From NCBI RefSeq assembly GCF_014647115.1, contig NZ_BMOO01000001.1:518919-582918 (forward strand): a DNA stretch of 64,000 bases, given 5' to 3'. This DNA is from Halarchaeum rubridurum (GTDB taxonomy: Archaea; Halobacteriota; Halobacteria; Halobacteriales; Halobacteriaceae). The notes beneath the pieces were generated by a model. The model saw only the letters and a program-made list of their open reading frames with translations. It did not search any database and had not been told where the DNA came from. The translations under genes and the position numbers were made by a program. This document shows, one piece after another, positions 35,366-42,583 of this stretch (position 1 is the stretch's first letter; every line of letters starts with the position of its first letter).

Positions 35366-36397
35366 TTAGGGCGTGAGTCGGCTCGCGGCGAGCCAGGTGA
35401 TGTCGTCTCTGTGTGCCAGCGCAAAAACCATTCGCTTCCGCACTCCGTGGGCGAGTCTGACGTCGAGCGCGAGGTCGCGCGGGTCGAAGACGTGGCCGGG
35501 TTCGAGACAGCGGACGAGCCACTCGGAGTGGCCGAGGTCCGCGACGTCCGAGACGTCCGCGTACGTCCGGAAGTCCGCGCCGAACTTGAAGCCGGTCTTG
35601 GGGACGAGCCCGCGGTCCCGAAGCTCCCGGTAGGTTCGCAGCCGCCGGTCGAAACGCCCGCGTTCGACCGCGCGACCGCGCTCGACGAGTTCGTTCACGT
35701 CGCCGTCGCGTTCGGGGAGGACGAGGTCGCCCTCCGCGGCGAGATACGCGGCCTCGACGAGTGAGAGCTGTACCGCGCCGACGTCGGAGGCGCGACTGGA
35801 GAGCTCCTGGCCGTAGAAGGCCGAGCGGTGGAGTGCCGTCGGGGGCTCCCAGACGACGACGCGGTCGTCGAGGAGGACGCCCTCGGCTGGTTCGTCGAGT
35901 TCGTACTCGGTGTCGCCCGTGGGGGTGACGCGCTCGGTTTCGAGATAGGTGAGCTCGGACTCCTCGTCGACGACGGCGAGGACGGTGTCGCCGAGTTCGG
36001 CGGCGGGGACGTCGGTGCGTTCACCGACGACGCGGACGCGGTACGCGATTTCGTCGTCGCGCGGGCCCTTCCCGCGCGGGTAGACGACGAAGTCCGCGTC
36101 GCCCGGTTCCTCGACCCAGTCCTCGCGCGCGGGCGAGAGGTAGAACCCCCGGTCCCGGAGGTCCATATAGACGAGAAAGCGCGTGCTGAAGCCGCTGTCG
36201 CCGGCGGCGAGGAACTCCCGGAACCCCATGCCGTCGACGGCATCGAGTTCGCCGCGAAAGAGGAGGTGCGCCGCCTCGACGCGCGAGAGGGCGATTTCGT
36301 TTCCGCCGCGGGGCACCCCGTACCCGCTGGCGTCGTGGAACCGCTGGCGGGCGTCGTCGCCGACGACGACCCGGTCCCCCCGGAGTTGACCGTTCAT
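35366..36397 (-). CDS. endA: tRNA-intron endonuclease (long, duplicated form)
   Basis: EndA cuts tRNA introns at bulge-helix-bulge motifs. The 343-residue length is that of the fused two-repeat haloarchaeal type (the homodimeric alpha2 form). The N-terminal half is a degenerate copy. The C-terminal half keeps the catalytic region: Tyr in 'FGADFRTYADV', His in 'LGHSEWLV' and Lys in 'GVRKRMVFAL'. A cctttgg TATA-like box about 30 bases upstream (36424-36431) fits the ATG at 36397. It is co-transcribed with trpS. Confidence 0.94.
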   Translation of the reverse strand: MNGQLRGDRVVVGDDARQRFHDASGYGVPRGGNEIALSRVEAAHLLFRGELDAVDGMGFREFLAAGDSGFSTRFLVYMDLRDRGFYLSPAREDWVEEPGDADFVVYPRGKGPRDDEIAYRVRVVGERTDVPAAELGDTVLAVVDEESELTYLETERVTPTGDTEYELDEPAEGVLLDDRVVVWEPPTALHRSAFYGQELSSRASDVGAVQLSLVEAAYLAAEGDLVLPERDGDVNELVERGRAVERGRFDRRLRTYRELRDRGLVPKTGFKFGADFRTYADVSDVADLGHSEWLVRCLEPGHVFDPRDLALDVRLAHGVRKRMVFALAHRDDITWLAASRLTP

Positions 36398-36423
36398 ACC
36401 GTCACCGTGTGACGCCGGCGACC

Positions 36424-36431
36424 AAAGGGCC
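36424..36431 (-). promoter_or_regulatory. TATA-like box of endA-trpS
   Basis: On the minus strand ccctttgg lies about 30 bases before the endA ATG at 36397. Confidence 0.4.
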
Positions 36432-36499
36432 TACGGTGCGCCGGTCGCGTCCCGCGACCGTTCGCACGCGTCGCGTCCGCACGCTCGTCGGTCGGCGCG

Positions 36500-37228
36500 T
36501 TACGGTGCGCGGGCCGGGCACGCCGTCGCCAGACAGCGGGTGCCACCCGGCGTCTCGAAGCGCGGGCCACCGCAGTCGCACTCGCCGACGACGACACCCG
36601 TCGGGACCGCGTACGCGTTCTCGCAGTCCTCGCAGCGGGCCCGGAGGGCGTTCCGGCGCTCGACGTGCAGCGCTCCCCCACAGGTGGGACAGTCCCACGC
36701 GCCGTCGAAGCGCTCGCGGACCGCGGCGTCGATGGACTCGCAGTGTCTGTCGAGACAGAGGTCGAAGATAGCGCCGCGCTCGACGCGAATCGTCGGGAGG
36801 CCGCAGTCGTCGCACGTCTCGTCGCGGACCGTCGCGTCGCGCGGGAGGGGGTAGCGCGCCCGACAGCCGACGCAGACGACCTCGCCGCGCGCCCGGACGA
36901 GCGGGCCGTCGCAGTCCGGGCAGTCGCCGACTTCTGGGCCGGCGGGCGTGACGGGCGCGAAGGTGTCGAGCGTCGTCTCGTGGCTCCGCACGTCGAGGCG
37001 TTCGGTCCCGGAGCCCGCGACGAGGCGGACGCCGTCGGCGTCGCTCGCGTAGCGCACCACGTCCGCGCGGGTCAGCCACGACGCCGGCTGGTAGCCCGAC
37101 TCGTCGTGGACGAGCACGGTGTTGTCGGGTTTGACGAGCACCACCACCTCGCCGCGTTTCTCGGTGCGCTCGTCGTCCTCGTAGGAGACGGTACAGTCGC
37201 CGGCCAGCACGCGGGTCGCGTCCTGCAT
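36500..37228 (-). CDS. NucS N-terminal-like domain with four C4 zinc-finger units
   Basis: The 242-residue protein starts with an approximately 75-residue domain like the N-terminal half of NucS/EndoMS ('GDCTVSYEDDERTEKRGEVV', then 'LVKPDNTVLVHDESGYQPASWL'). The nuclease half is not present. Instead there are four cysteine pairs-of-pairs from residue 103 on: CPDC/CVGC, CDDC/C...HC, CPTC/CEDC and CDCG/C...AC. These are zinc ribbons like those of topoisomerase I. I infer a nucleic-acid-binding protein, perhaps tied to mismatch or fork structures. The ATG at 37228 is preferred over the GTG at 37249. Confidence 0.8.
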   Translation of the reverse strand: MQDATRVLAGDCTVSYEDDERTEKRGEVVVLVKPDNTVLVHDESGYQPASWLTRADVVRYASDADGVRLVAGSGTERLDVRSHETTLDTFAPVTPAGPEVGDCPDCDGPLVRARGEVVCVGCRARYPLPRDATVRDETCDDCGLPTIRVERGAIFDLCLDRHCESIDAAVRERFDGAWDCPTCGGALHVERRNALRARCEDCENAYAVPTGVVVGECDCGGPRFETPGGTRCLATACPARAP

Positions 37229-37283
37229 GGGGAGCGATGGCCCCGTCACCGTAGAAGAACCCGCAGGCGATTTCGTGAGTCCG

Positions 37284-39641
37284 TCAGACGATGTCGACGG
37301 TCCGTGTCTCCGAGACGGTGTCGAGGACGCTCTCGGGGAAGACGACGTCGACGGCGTAGACGAGCGCGTCGTCGTCCGCGCCGAAGACGCCGACGGGGAG
37401 GGTCGTCGCGCCGTCGAGGTACGTGGTCGTGCTCGTCATCTCGACGGTCTCGCCGTCCCCCCCATCGCGGGTCGCGGTGACGCGACAGACGACGCGTGCG
37501 GCTCCGCCGTCGTTTCGCACCGTCACCTCCCGCATGTCGTTCTCGCCGCGGGCGACCGAGTCGGGGAAGTCGCCCCAGTGAATCGAGACGTCCGGGAGCG
37601 CGCCGGCCTGCTCCATCACGGCGTCCGCGACGCCGCCCGAGAGGCCCGCGTCGACGAGGCCGTCGCGGCCCGCCGCGCGGACGTCGGCGACGCTCGTGAG
37701 CCCCTCGTCGACGAGGCGGTGGGCGCGGCCGGCCCCGACGCCGTCGAGCGCGGTGAGTTCGACGGCCTCCGCGGGGACGCCGGTGTCGATGCGGGCTTCG
37801 AGGCGGTGGGCGAGGTTCGCGCCGTCGGGTTCGTCGAAGCGTTCGAGGAACTCGGCGAGCGCCGCGAGGAGGCGCAGGGCGTTCTGTCTGATGACCCACG
37901 CGTCCGAGCGGAGTTCGGGCGGCGTCGAGCCACGCATCGCGCCGTAGAGCACGCCGAGGACCTTCCGGGGGCCCGGGTCGAGGTCGTCGCCGCGCCCGCC
38001 GAGGACGGAGGCGACGGCCTCGCGCTCGTCGCGGCGGGCGCTCACGCTCTCGAACTCCGCGGAGCGCGCGACGGCGCGGAGGATACCGGTCTCGTCGACG
38101 TCGCCCTCGGCGAGGTCGCGGAAGCCGACCGCGGTGTCCATGTCGAGGTAGTACGTCGAGGTGAGCATCCCCAACTGGGTGGCGGTCAACCCGAGGTCGT
38201 CGTGCGCGCGGACGAACCCCTCCTCGATGAGGTCGTCGAGGACGCCGCGCACGCGCTCGCGGACGGTGGCGAAGTCGTAGGCCTCGGGGGCGGACTGCGC
38301 GCGGCGGTAGTAGAACGTCGTCTCCAGCCACGACAGCACGTCGTCGAGGTCGTCGACGGTCCCGAGCGCGATCTCGGCGTTCAGGTGCTCGGGGAGGTCG
38401 GCGGCGAGCGCGGACTCGATCTCCTTGCCCTCGCGGAGGAGTTCCCGGTACTTGCCGGCCTCCGCGTTGTCGCAGACGACCCAGCCGTAGCCGACGTCGT
38501 CGTACCCCGGGCGGCCCGCGCGCCCGAGCATCTGGAGGACGTCGAGCGGGCTCATGTCGACTTCGCCCTCCAGGGGCTCGTGGTACTTCGTGTCGCGGAT
38601 GACGACGCAGCGTGCGGGGAGGTTGACGCCCCACGCGAGCGTCGACGTCGAGAAGAGGAGACCGACCTTCCCCTCTCGGAACCACGCCTCCACGCGGTCC
38701 TTATCACCCTTCGAGAGGCCGGCGTGGTGGAACGCCACCCCATCCAGGACGCTCTTTCGGAGCGTGTCGTTGTCGAGTTCCTCGGCGTCGGTGTGGAAGT
38801 CGTAGTCGCCGCGCGCGCCCATCGGGACGTCGCGCTCCGCGAGTTCGTCGCGGGCCTTCTCGGCCGCGCGAACGGTGTCCTGCCTGGAGGCGACGAAGCA
38901 GAGCGCCTGGCCGTCCTCGCGGAGGTGGGGTTCGGCCCGGTCGAGGGCCTTGTAGAGGCGTCTGTACTTGTCCGCGAAGGAGTTGTCGCCGTGGACGTAC
39001 GTCGTGACGTCCGCGTGGAGGTCGACCGGCCGGTACTCGTCCCCGAACTCGAAGGTGCACTCGGGGGGTGCGTCGAGCCACGCGGCGACGTCCTCGACGT
39101 TCGGCATCGTCGCGGAGAGCGCGACGATTCGGGGGTCGCAGAGCCGCCGGAAGCGCGAGACGACGACTTCGAGTACCGACCCGCGGTGGTCGCTGTCGAG
39201 GAGGTGGACCTCGTCGATGACGACGACGTCGACGTCCGTGACGAACGAATACCGGGGGGAGTCGTGTTTGCGCGTCGCCGAGTCGGCCTTCTCGGGCGTC
39301 ATCACGAGGACGTCCGCGCGCCGAGCACGCCGCGGGTCGAGGTCGCGTTCGCCCGTGACGACGTACACCGAGTAGCCGAGGTCCTCGAAGCGCTCCCACT
39401 CCTCTTCCTTCTCGTTGGTGAGCGCGCGCAGCGGCGCGACGAAGAGCGCGGTGCCGCCGGCGGCGAGCGCCTTACAGATTGCCAGTTCGGCGAGCGCGGT
39501 CTTCCCCGAGCCGGTGGGGGCGGCGACGACGACGTTGCCGTCGCGCTCCGTGAGGGCGGGGACGGCCTCGCGTTGCATCCGGTTGAACTCCTCGAACGGG
39601 AAGGCGTCCGCGAACTCCGGGACCGCCTCGGCGACCTGCAT
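37284..39641 (-). CDS. Ski2-family DEAD/DEAH-box helicase (Hel308-like)
   Basis: The 785-residue protein has the superfamily 2 motifs: Q-like 'FNRMQREAV', Walker A 'APTGSGKT', 'PLRALTNEK' (Ia), DEVH box in 'VVIDEVHLLD', 'LSATMPN' (III), 'STLAWGVNLPARCVVI' (V) and 'QMLGRAGRPGYD' (VI). A winged helix and a Sec63-like/HhH region ('LTALDGVGAGRAHRLVDEGL') follow, then a beta-rich C-terminal tail (about 700-785). It resembles Hel308/Ski2 helicases, which act on forks or RNA. The start at 39641 gives the conventional N-terminus. Confidence 0.9.
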   Translation of the reverse strand: MQVAEAVPEFADAFPFEEFNRMQREAVPALTERDGNVVVAAPTGSGKTALAELAICKALAAGGTALFVAPLRALTNEKEEEWERFEDLGYSVYVVTGERDLDPRRARRADVLVMTPEKADSATRKHDSPRYSFVTDVDVVVIDEVHLLDSDHRGSVLEVVVSRFRRLCDPRIVALSATMPNVEDVAAWLDAPPECTFEFGDEYRPVDLHADVTTYVHGDNSFADKYRRLYKALDRAEPHLREDGQALCFVASRQDTVRAAEKARDELAERDVPMGARGDYDFHTDAEELDNDTLRKSVLDGVAFHHAGLSKGDKDRVEAWFREGKVGLLFSTSTLAWGVNLPARCVVIRDTKYHEPLEGEVDMSPLDVLQMLGRAGRPGYDDVGYGWVVCDNAEAGKYRELLREGKEIESALAADLPEHLNAEIALGTVDDLDDVLSWLETTFYYRRAQSAPEAYDFATVRERVRGVLDDLIEEGFVRAHDDLGLTATQLGMLTSTYYLDMDTAVGFRDLAEGDVDETGILRAVARSAEFESVSARRDEREAVASVLGGRGDDLDPGPRKVLGVLYGAMRGSTPPELRSDAWVIRQNALRLLAALAEFLERFDEPDGANLAHRLEARIDTGVPAEAVELTALDGVGAGRAHRLVDEGLTSVADVRAAGRDGLVDAGLSGGVADAVMEQAGALPDVSIHWGDFPDSVARGENDMREVTVRNDGGAARVVCRVTATRDGGDGETVEMTSTTTYLDGATTLPVGVFGADDDALVYAVDVVFPESVLDTVSETRTVDIV

Positions 39642-39734
39642 TATCGGGTAGTGGAAGGACGGGCGGCGGGGAAAGCGTTTCCGTCGCGCGCGGCGCTCGT
39701 GGGAGACGGCAATCGGCACCGCGCGGCGGCGACG

Positions 39735-39741
39735 CCCTTTT
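39735..39741 (+). promoter_or_regulatory. TATA-like box of pheA
   Basis: The sequence ccctttt is centred 30 bases before the ATG at 39768. Confidence 0.4.
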
Positions 39742-39767
39742 CCCGCGTACGCGGCCTATCGTGGGGT

Positions 39768-40577
39768 ATGCACACGGTCACACTCGGCCCCTCCGGGACG
39801 TACTCGCATCGCGCCGCGGGCGCGGTCGCCACCGACGACGAGATCGAGTTCCGCGAGTCCATCCGCGACATCGTGGACGCGGTGGCGGACGGCGACGCCG
39901 CGCGCGGCGTCGTCCCCATCGAGAACAGCATCGAGGGGAGCGTCACGGAGACCCTGGACGCGCTCGCCGAGCGCGACGTCGCGGTCGTCCGCGAGGTCAT
40001 CACGCCAATCAAGCACGGCCTCCTCGCCCAATCCGAGGAGTTCGACACCGTGGCGAGCCACCCGCAGGCGCTCGCGCAGTGCCGCGAGTACCTCGACGAG
40101 CACTATCCGGATGCGTCCATCGAGGCCGTCGCCTCGACCGCGCGCGGCGTCGAGCTCGCCGGGGAGGACCCGAGCGTCGCCGGCATCGGCCATCCCGACA
40201 ACGCGACGGGCGACCTGAAGGTCATCGCGGCGGACATCCAGGACCGACGCTCGAACGCGACGCGCTTCTTCGTGCTCGCGCCGCCCGCGGCGCGCTCGGA
40301 CGCCGGCGGGAAGTCGAGTTTCGTCGTCTACCCGGGCGCGAACTACCCGGGGCTCCTCCTCGAACTCCTCGAACCGTTCGCGGACCGCGGCGTCAACCTC
40401 ACGCGCGTCGAGTCGCGCCCGAGCGGCGAACACCTCGGCGACTACCTCTTCCACCTCGACGTCGACGGCGGTCTCTTCGAGGAGCGCACGCAGGCGGCGC
40501 TCGCGGAGGTCGAGGAAATCGCCGAGAACGGGTGGGTGCGAAAGCTCGGGAGTTACGATGTCGAGCACGTGGTGTGA
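39768..40577 (+). CDS. pheA: Prephenate dehydratase
   Basis: PheA decarboxylates and dehydrates prephenate to phenylpyruvate in phenylalanine synthesis. The 269-residue protein has the dehydratase motifs 'TLGPSGTYSHRAA', 'GVVPIENSIEGSVTETLD' and 'DRRSNATRFFVL' (the TRF catalytic motif). A C-terminal ACT domain ('PGLLLELLEPFADRGVNLTRVESRPS') has the ESRP pattern of phenylalanine feedback sites. There is no chorismate-mutase domain. It is followed by the 115-bp repeat. Confidence 0.96.
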   Translation: MHTVTLGPSGTYSHRAAGAVATDDEIEFRESIRDIVDAVADGDAARGVVPIENSIEGSVTETLDALAERDVAVVREVITPIKHGLLAQSEEFDTVASHPQALAQCREYLDEHYPDASIEAVASTARGVELAGEDPSVAGIGHPDNATGDLKVIAADIQDRRSNATRFFVLAPPAARSDAGGKSSFVVYPGANYPGLLLELLEPFADRGVNLTRVESRPSGEHLGDYLFHLDVDGGLFEERTQAALAEVEEIAENGWVRKLGSYDVEHVV

Positions 40578-40752
40578 GTGGGCGAAACCCACTAACACGA
40601 ACGGGGAGGAACGACCCGTGCGTAGGCGAGACCGAGAGTCTCGCCGAACACGCGAGCGGGAGCGACCGACGCGAGCGACACGCGAGCGACGAGTGGGCGA
40701 AGCCCACTAACACGAACGGGGAGGAACGACCCGTGCGTAGGCGAGACCGAGT
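40576..40752. repeat. 115-bp direct repeat with hairpins
   Basis: A unit starting gagtgggcgaaacccac begins at 40576 and is repeated from 40691 to about 40752 with near-identity. Each has a gtgggc...gcccac hairpin, and the first contains ggcgagac-cgaga-gtctcgcc (40625-40645). The spacer (40652-40687) has gcgagcgggagcga...gagcgacacgcgag, shared with the 15.7-kb repeat. The block fills the gap between pheA and hsp20. Confidence 0.88.
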
Positions 40753-40798
40753 GCGAACGGCCGACCGCTTTTTGCGTGGACGGGGCGTCGGTCGGGGT

Positions 40799-41188
40799 AT
40801 GCGACGTGATCCGTTCGACGAGCTCGGGGAGACGCTGGACGAACTGAACGCCGCGTTCGGGGGCGGCGAGCGTCGCGCGCCGCCCGCGGACGTGGCCGAC
40901 ACGGGCGAGGCGTACGAGGTCCGGCTGGACCTCCCGGGCTACGACCGGGAGGCAATCGACGTGGAGCTCGACGCCCGGACGCTCCGCGTGCGGGCCGAGC
41001 GGGACACGGATCGGTCGGTGACGGAGCGCTACGTCACGCGGGAGCGTCGCCACGAGGCGGTGGAGCGAGCGGTGACGCTCCCGGGCGACGTGCAGGAGGC
41101 GGGCGCGTCGGCGACGCACGAGAACGGCGTACTGACGGTTCGACTCCCGAAGGACGGCCCGAGCGAGGAGCACATCGCCGTCGAATAG
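40799..41188 (+). CDS. Small heat-shock protein (Hsp20)
   Basis: The 129-residue protein has an alpha-crystallin domain: 'YEVRLDLPGYDREAIDVELDARTLRVRAERD' and the conserved C-terminal 'ENGVLTVRLPK' (A/GxLxxxxPK pattern). A short N-terminal arm precedes it. Such proteins bind unfolded protein in oligomers without ATP. A ttttt-containing box at about 40769 lies 30 bases before the ATG at 40799. Confidence 0.92.
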   Translation: MRRDPFDELGETLDELNAAFGGGERRAPPADVADTGEAYEVRLDLPGYDREAIDVELDARTLRVRAERDTDRSVTERYVTRERRHEAVERAVTLPGDVQEAGASATHENGVLTVRLPKDGPSEEHIAVE

Positions 41189-41198
41189 GCTCGAAAAG

Positions 41199-41463
41199 CG
41201 GTCGCCGACGGCGACCGGACCGGAAAGCGCGTCGCTACCGCTCGACGGAGTAGCGTCGGGCGGTCGAAAATACCGACCGACCCTCTGTCGTGTCTCCAGC
41301 TCCATCTTTTTCCGGCGAGGGGTCGCTCCGCGACCCGCACGCCGCAAAAACATGGGTGAAAAAGGCCGGTCGCCGACGGCGACCGGACCGGAAAGCGCGT
41401 CGCTACCGCTCGATGGAGTAGCGTCGGGCGGTCGAAAATACCGACCGGCCCTCTGTCGTATCT
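41199..41463. repeat. 97-bp duplicated structured element
   Basis: A 97-bp segment (41199-41295) is duplicated at 41367-41463 with only three or so differences. Each copy has three self-complementary segments: cggtcgcc-gac-ggcgaccg, cgctac...gtagcg and cggtcgaaaataccgaccg. The spacer holds gggtcg-ctccg-cgaccc. Between hsp20 and bcp there is no protein gene. Possible small-RNA or terminator elements. Confidence 0.85.
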
Positions 41464-41481
41464 ACTGCTTGTGACGAGAAC

Positions 41482-41489
41482 TACTTAAA
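41482..41489 (+). promoter_or_regulatory. TATA-like box of bcp
   Basis: The sequence acttaaag lies just after the second 97-bp copy. It would give a transcript start near 41512, with a leader of about 30 bases before the ATG at 41544. Confidence 0.4.
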
Positions 41490-41543
41490 GGCAGTTCGCC
41501 GGGGGGCGCAACGGCGAAGTGGCGACGGCGCATGGGCACGGGT

Positions 41544-41993
41544 ATGCTCGACGAAGGCGACGACGCACCGACGGTCACGGCCGAGGACCAGGGCGGCGAG
41601 ACGCTCACGCTCGACTTCGAGGCACCGACGGTACTCTACTTCTACCCGCGCGACGACACACCGGGGTGTACGATAGAGGCGAAGGGCTTCGACGCGGAGT
41701 TGGCGGCGTACGACGAGGCCGGCGTCGCGGTCTACGGCGTCTCGACGGACGACGCGGCCTCCCACCGGGAGTTCCGCGAGAAGTACGGGCTGGACGTGGA
41801 CCTGCTCGCGGACCCCGAGGGCGAGGTCGCGGCGGCGTTCGACGTCGACACGTCCGGGGGCGCGGCGGAGCGCGTGACGTTCGTGCTCGCGGACGGCACC
41901 GTGCGGGCGGCGTACGGGGGCGTGTCGCCGGACGGGCACGCCGAATCCGTCCTCGACGACATCCGCGCGTCGGGGCTACTCCCCGAGGAGTGA
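41544..41993 (+). CDS. bcp: Thiol peroxidase / peroxiredoxin (Bcp type)
   Basis: The 149-residue AhpC/TSA-type protein has the peroxidatic motif 'YFYPRDDTPGCTIEAKGF' (PxxxTxxC). The resolving cysteine normally five residues later in 2-Cys Bcp is absent, so it acts as a 1-Cys enzyme or with an external thiol. I prefer ATG 41544 (MLDEGDDAPTV), which matches family N-termini; ATG 41532 would add four residues. Its 3' end overlaps the convergent gene by 18 bases. Confidence 0.92.
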   Translation: MLDEGDDAPTVTAEDQGGETLTLDFEAPTVLYFYPRDDTPGCTIEAKGFDAELAAYDEAGVAVYGVSTDDAASHREFREKYGLDVDLLADPEGEVAAAFDVDTSGGAAERVTFVLADGTVRAAYGGVSPDGHAESVLDDIRASGLLPEE

Positions 41994-42491
41994 GGTGACG
42001 GCGTCGGCGGCGTCGCGGACGGCGGACTCCCACTCCCCGTCGGGGTCCGCGCCGTGTTTCGGCGGCGAGAGCGCGAGGTCGCGGGCAGCGTAGGTGAACC
42101 CCTCGACGTGCGCGGTGGCGAGACGGCCGACGAACGCCGCGTTTTCGCGCTTCGAGGAGACGCCGCCCGTCTCCAGGTCGTAGTAGTCACTGAACAATTG
42201 GACGAGGACCACGGGGCGCTCGAAGTCCCCCTCGTCGGCGTAGCGGGCGAGTTTCACGGGGTTGTTGGCGGGGTCGGCGCGACGCATCTCGACTTCGACG
42301 AGGACCAGCGGCGCGTCGGCGGCGGCAGTCTCGGAGCGGGGAACGGCGGCGTCGCCATCGGAGTCGGGCGCGCCGGCGACGTCGACGGGCGTTCGGCGCG
42401 CGTACCACTCCGTCTCCCACGTGCGCGCGGGGAGGCGCTCGGCGAGCGCGTCCCGGAGGGCGCGTTGGACGCGCGCCGTGAAGTCGGCCAC
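41976..42491 (-). CDS. Haloarchaeal hypothetical protein, PD-(D/E)xK-like region
   Basis: The 171-residue product begins MADFTARVQRALRDALAERL. A core strand 'APLVLVEVEMRRADPANNPVKLAR' looks similar to an ExE/K nuclease-like strand. The following 'PVVLVQLFSDYY' is a buried strand. I do not recognise a named family. Restriction-like folds often show 'EVExxxxxxxxNxxK', so a nuclease or nuclease-derived binding role is possible. It overlaps the end of bcp by 18 bases, tail to tail. Confidence 0.7.
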   Translation of the reverse strand: MADFTARVQRALRDALAERLPARTWETEWYARRTPVDVAGAPDSDGDAAVPRSETAAADAPLVLVEVEMRRADPANNPVKLARYADEGDFERPVVLVQLFSDYYDLETGGVSSKRENAAFVGRLATAHVEGFTYAARDLALSPPKHGADPDGEWESAVRDAADAVTSLLGE

Positions 42492-42552
42492 GAGCTGGCC
42501 GTCGGCGCGGGCGAGGGAAAGCGTTTCGCCCCGGCCTCCCGGGGATGGGAGG

Positions 42553-42560
42553 CCTTTTGG
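42553..42560 (+). promoter_or_regulatory. TATA-like box of leuS
   Basis: The sequence ccttttgg is centred 27 bases before the leuS ATG at 42584. Confidence 0.5.
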
Positions 42561-42583
42561 CCCGCGGCGGTGAACGACGGGGC

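Noticed and set aside
37227..40577. A plus-strand frame of about 1100 codons ending in the pheA protein.
   Set aside because: Only the last 269 residues are real (pheA). The rest is the complement of the Ski2-like helicase.
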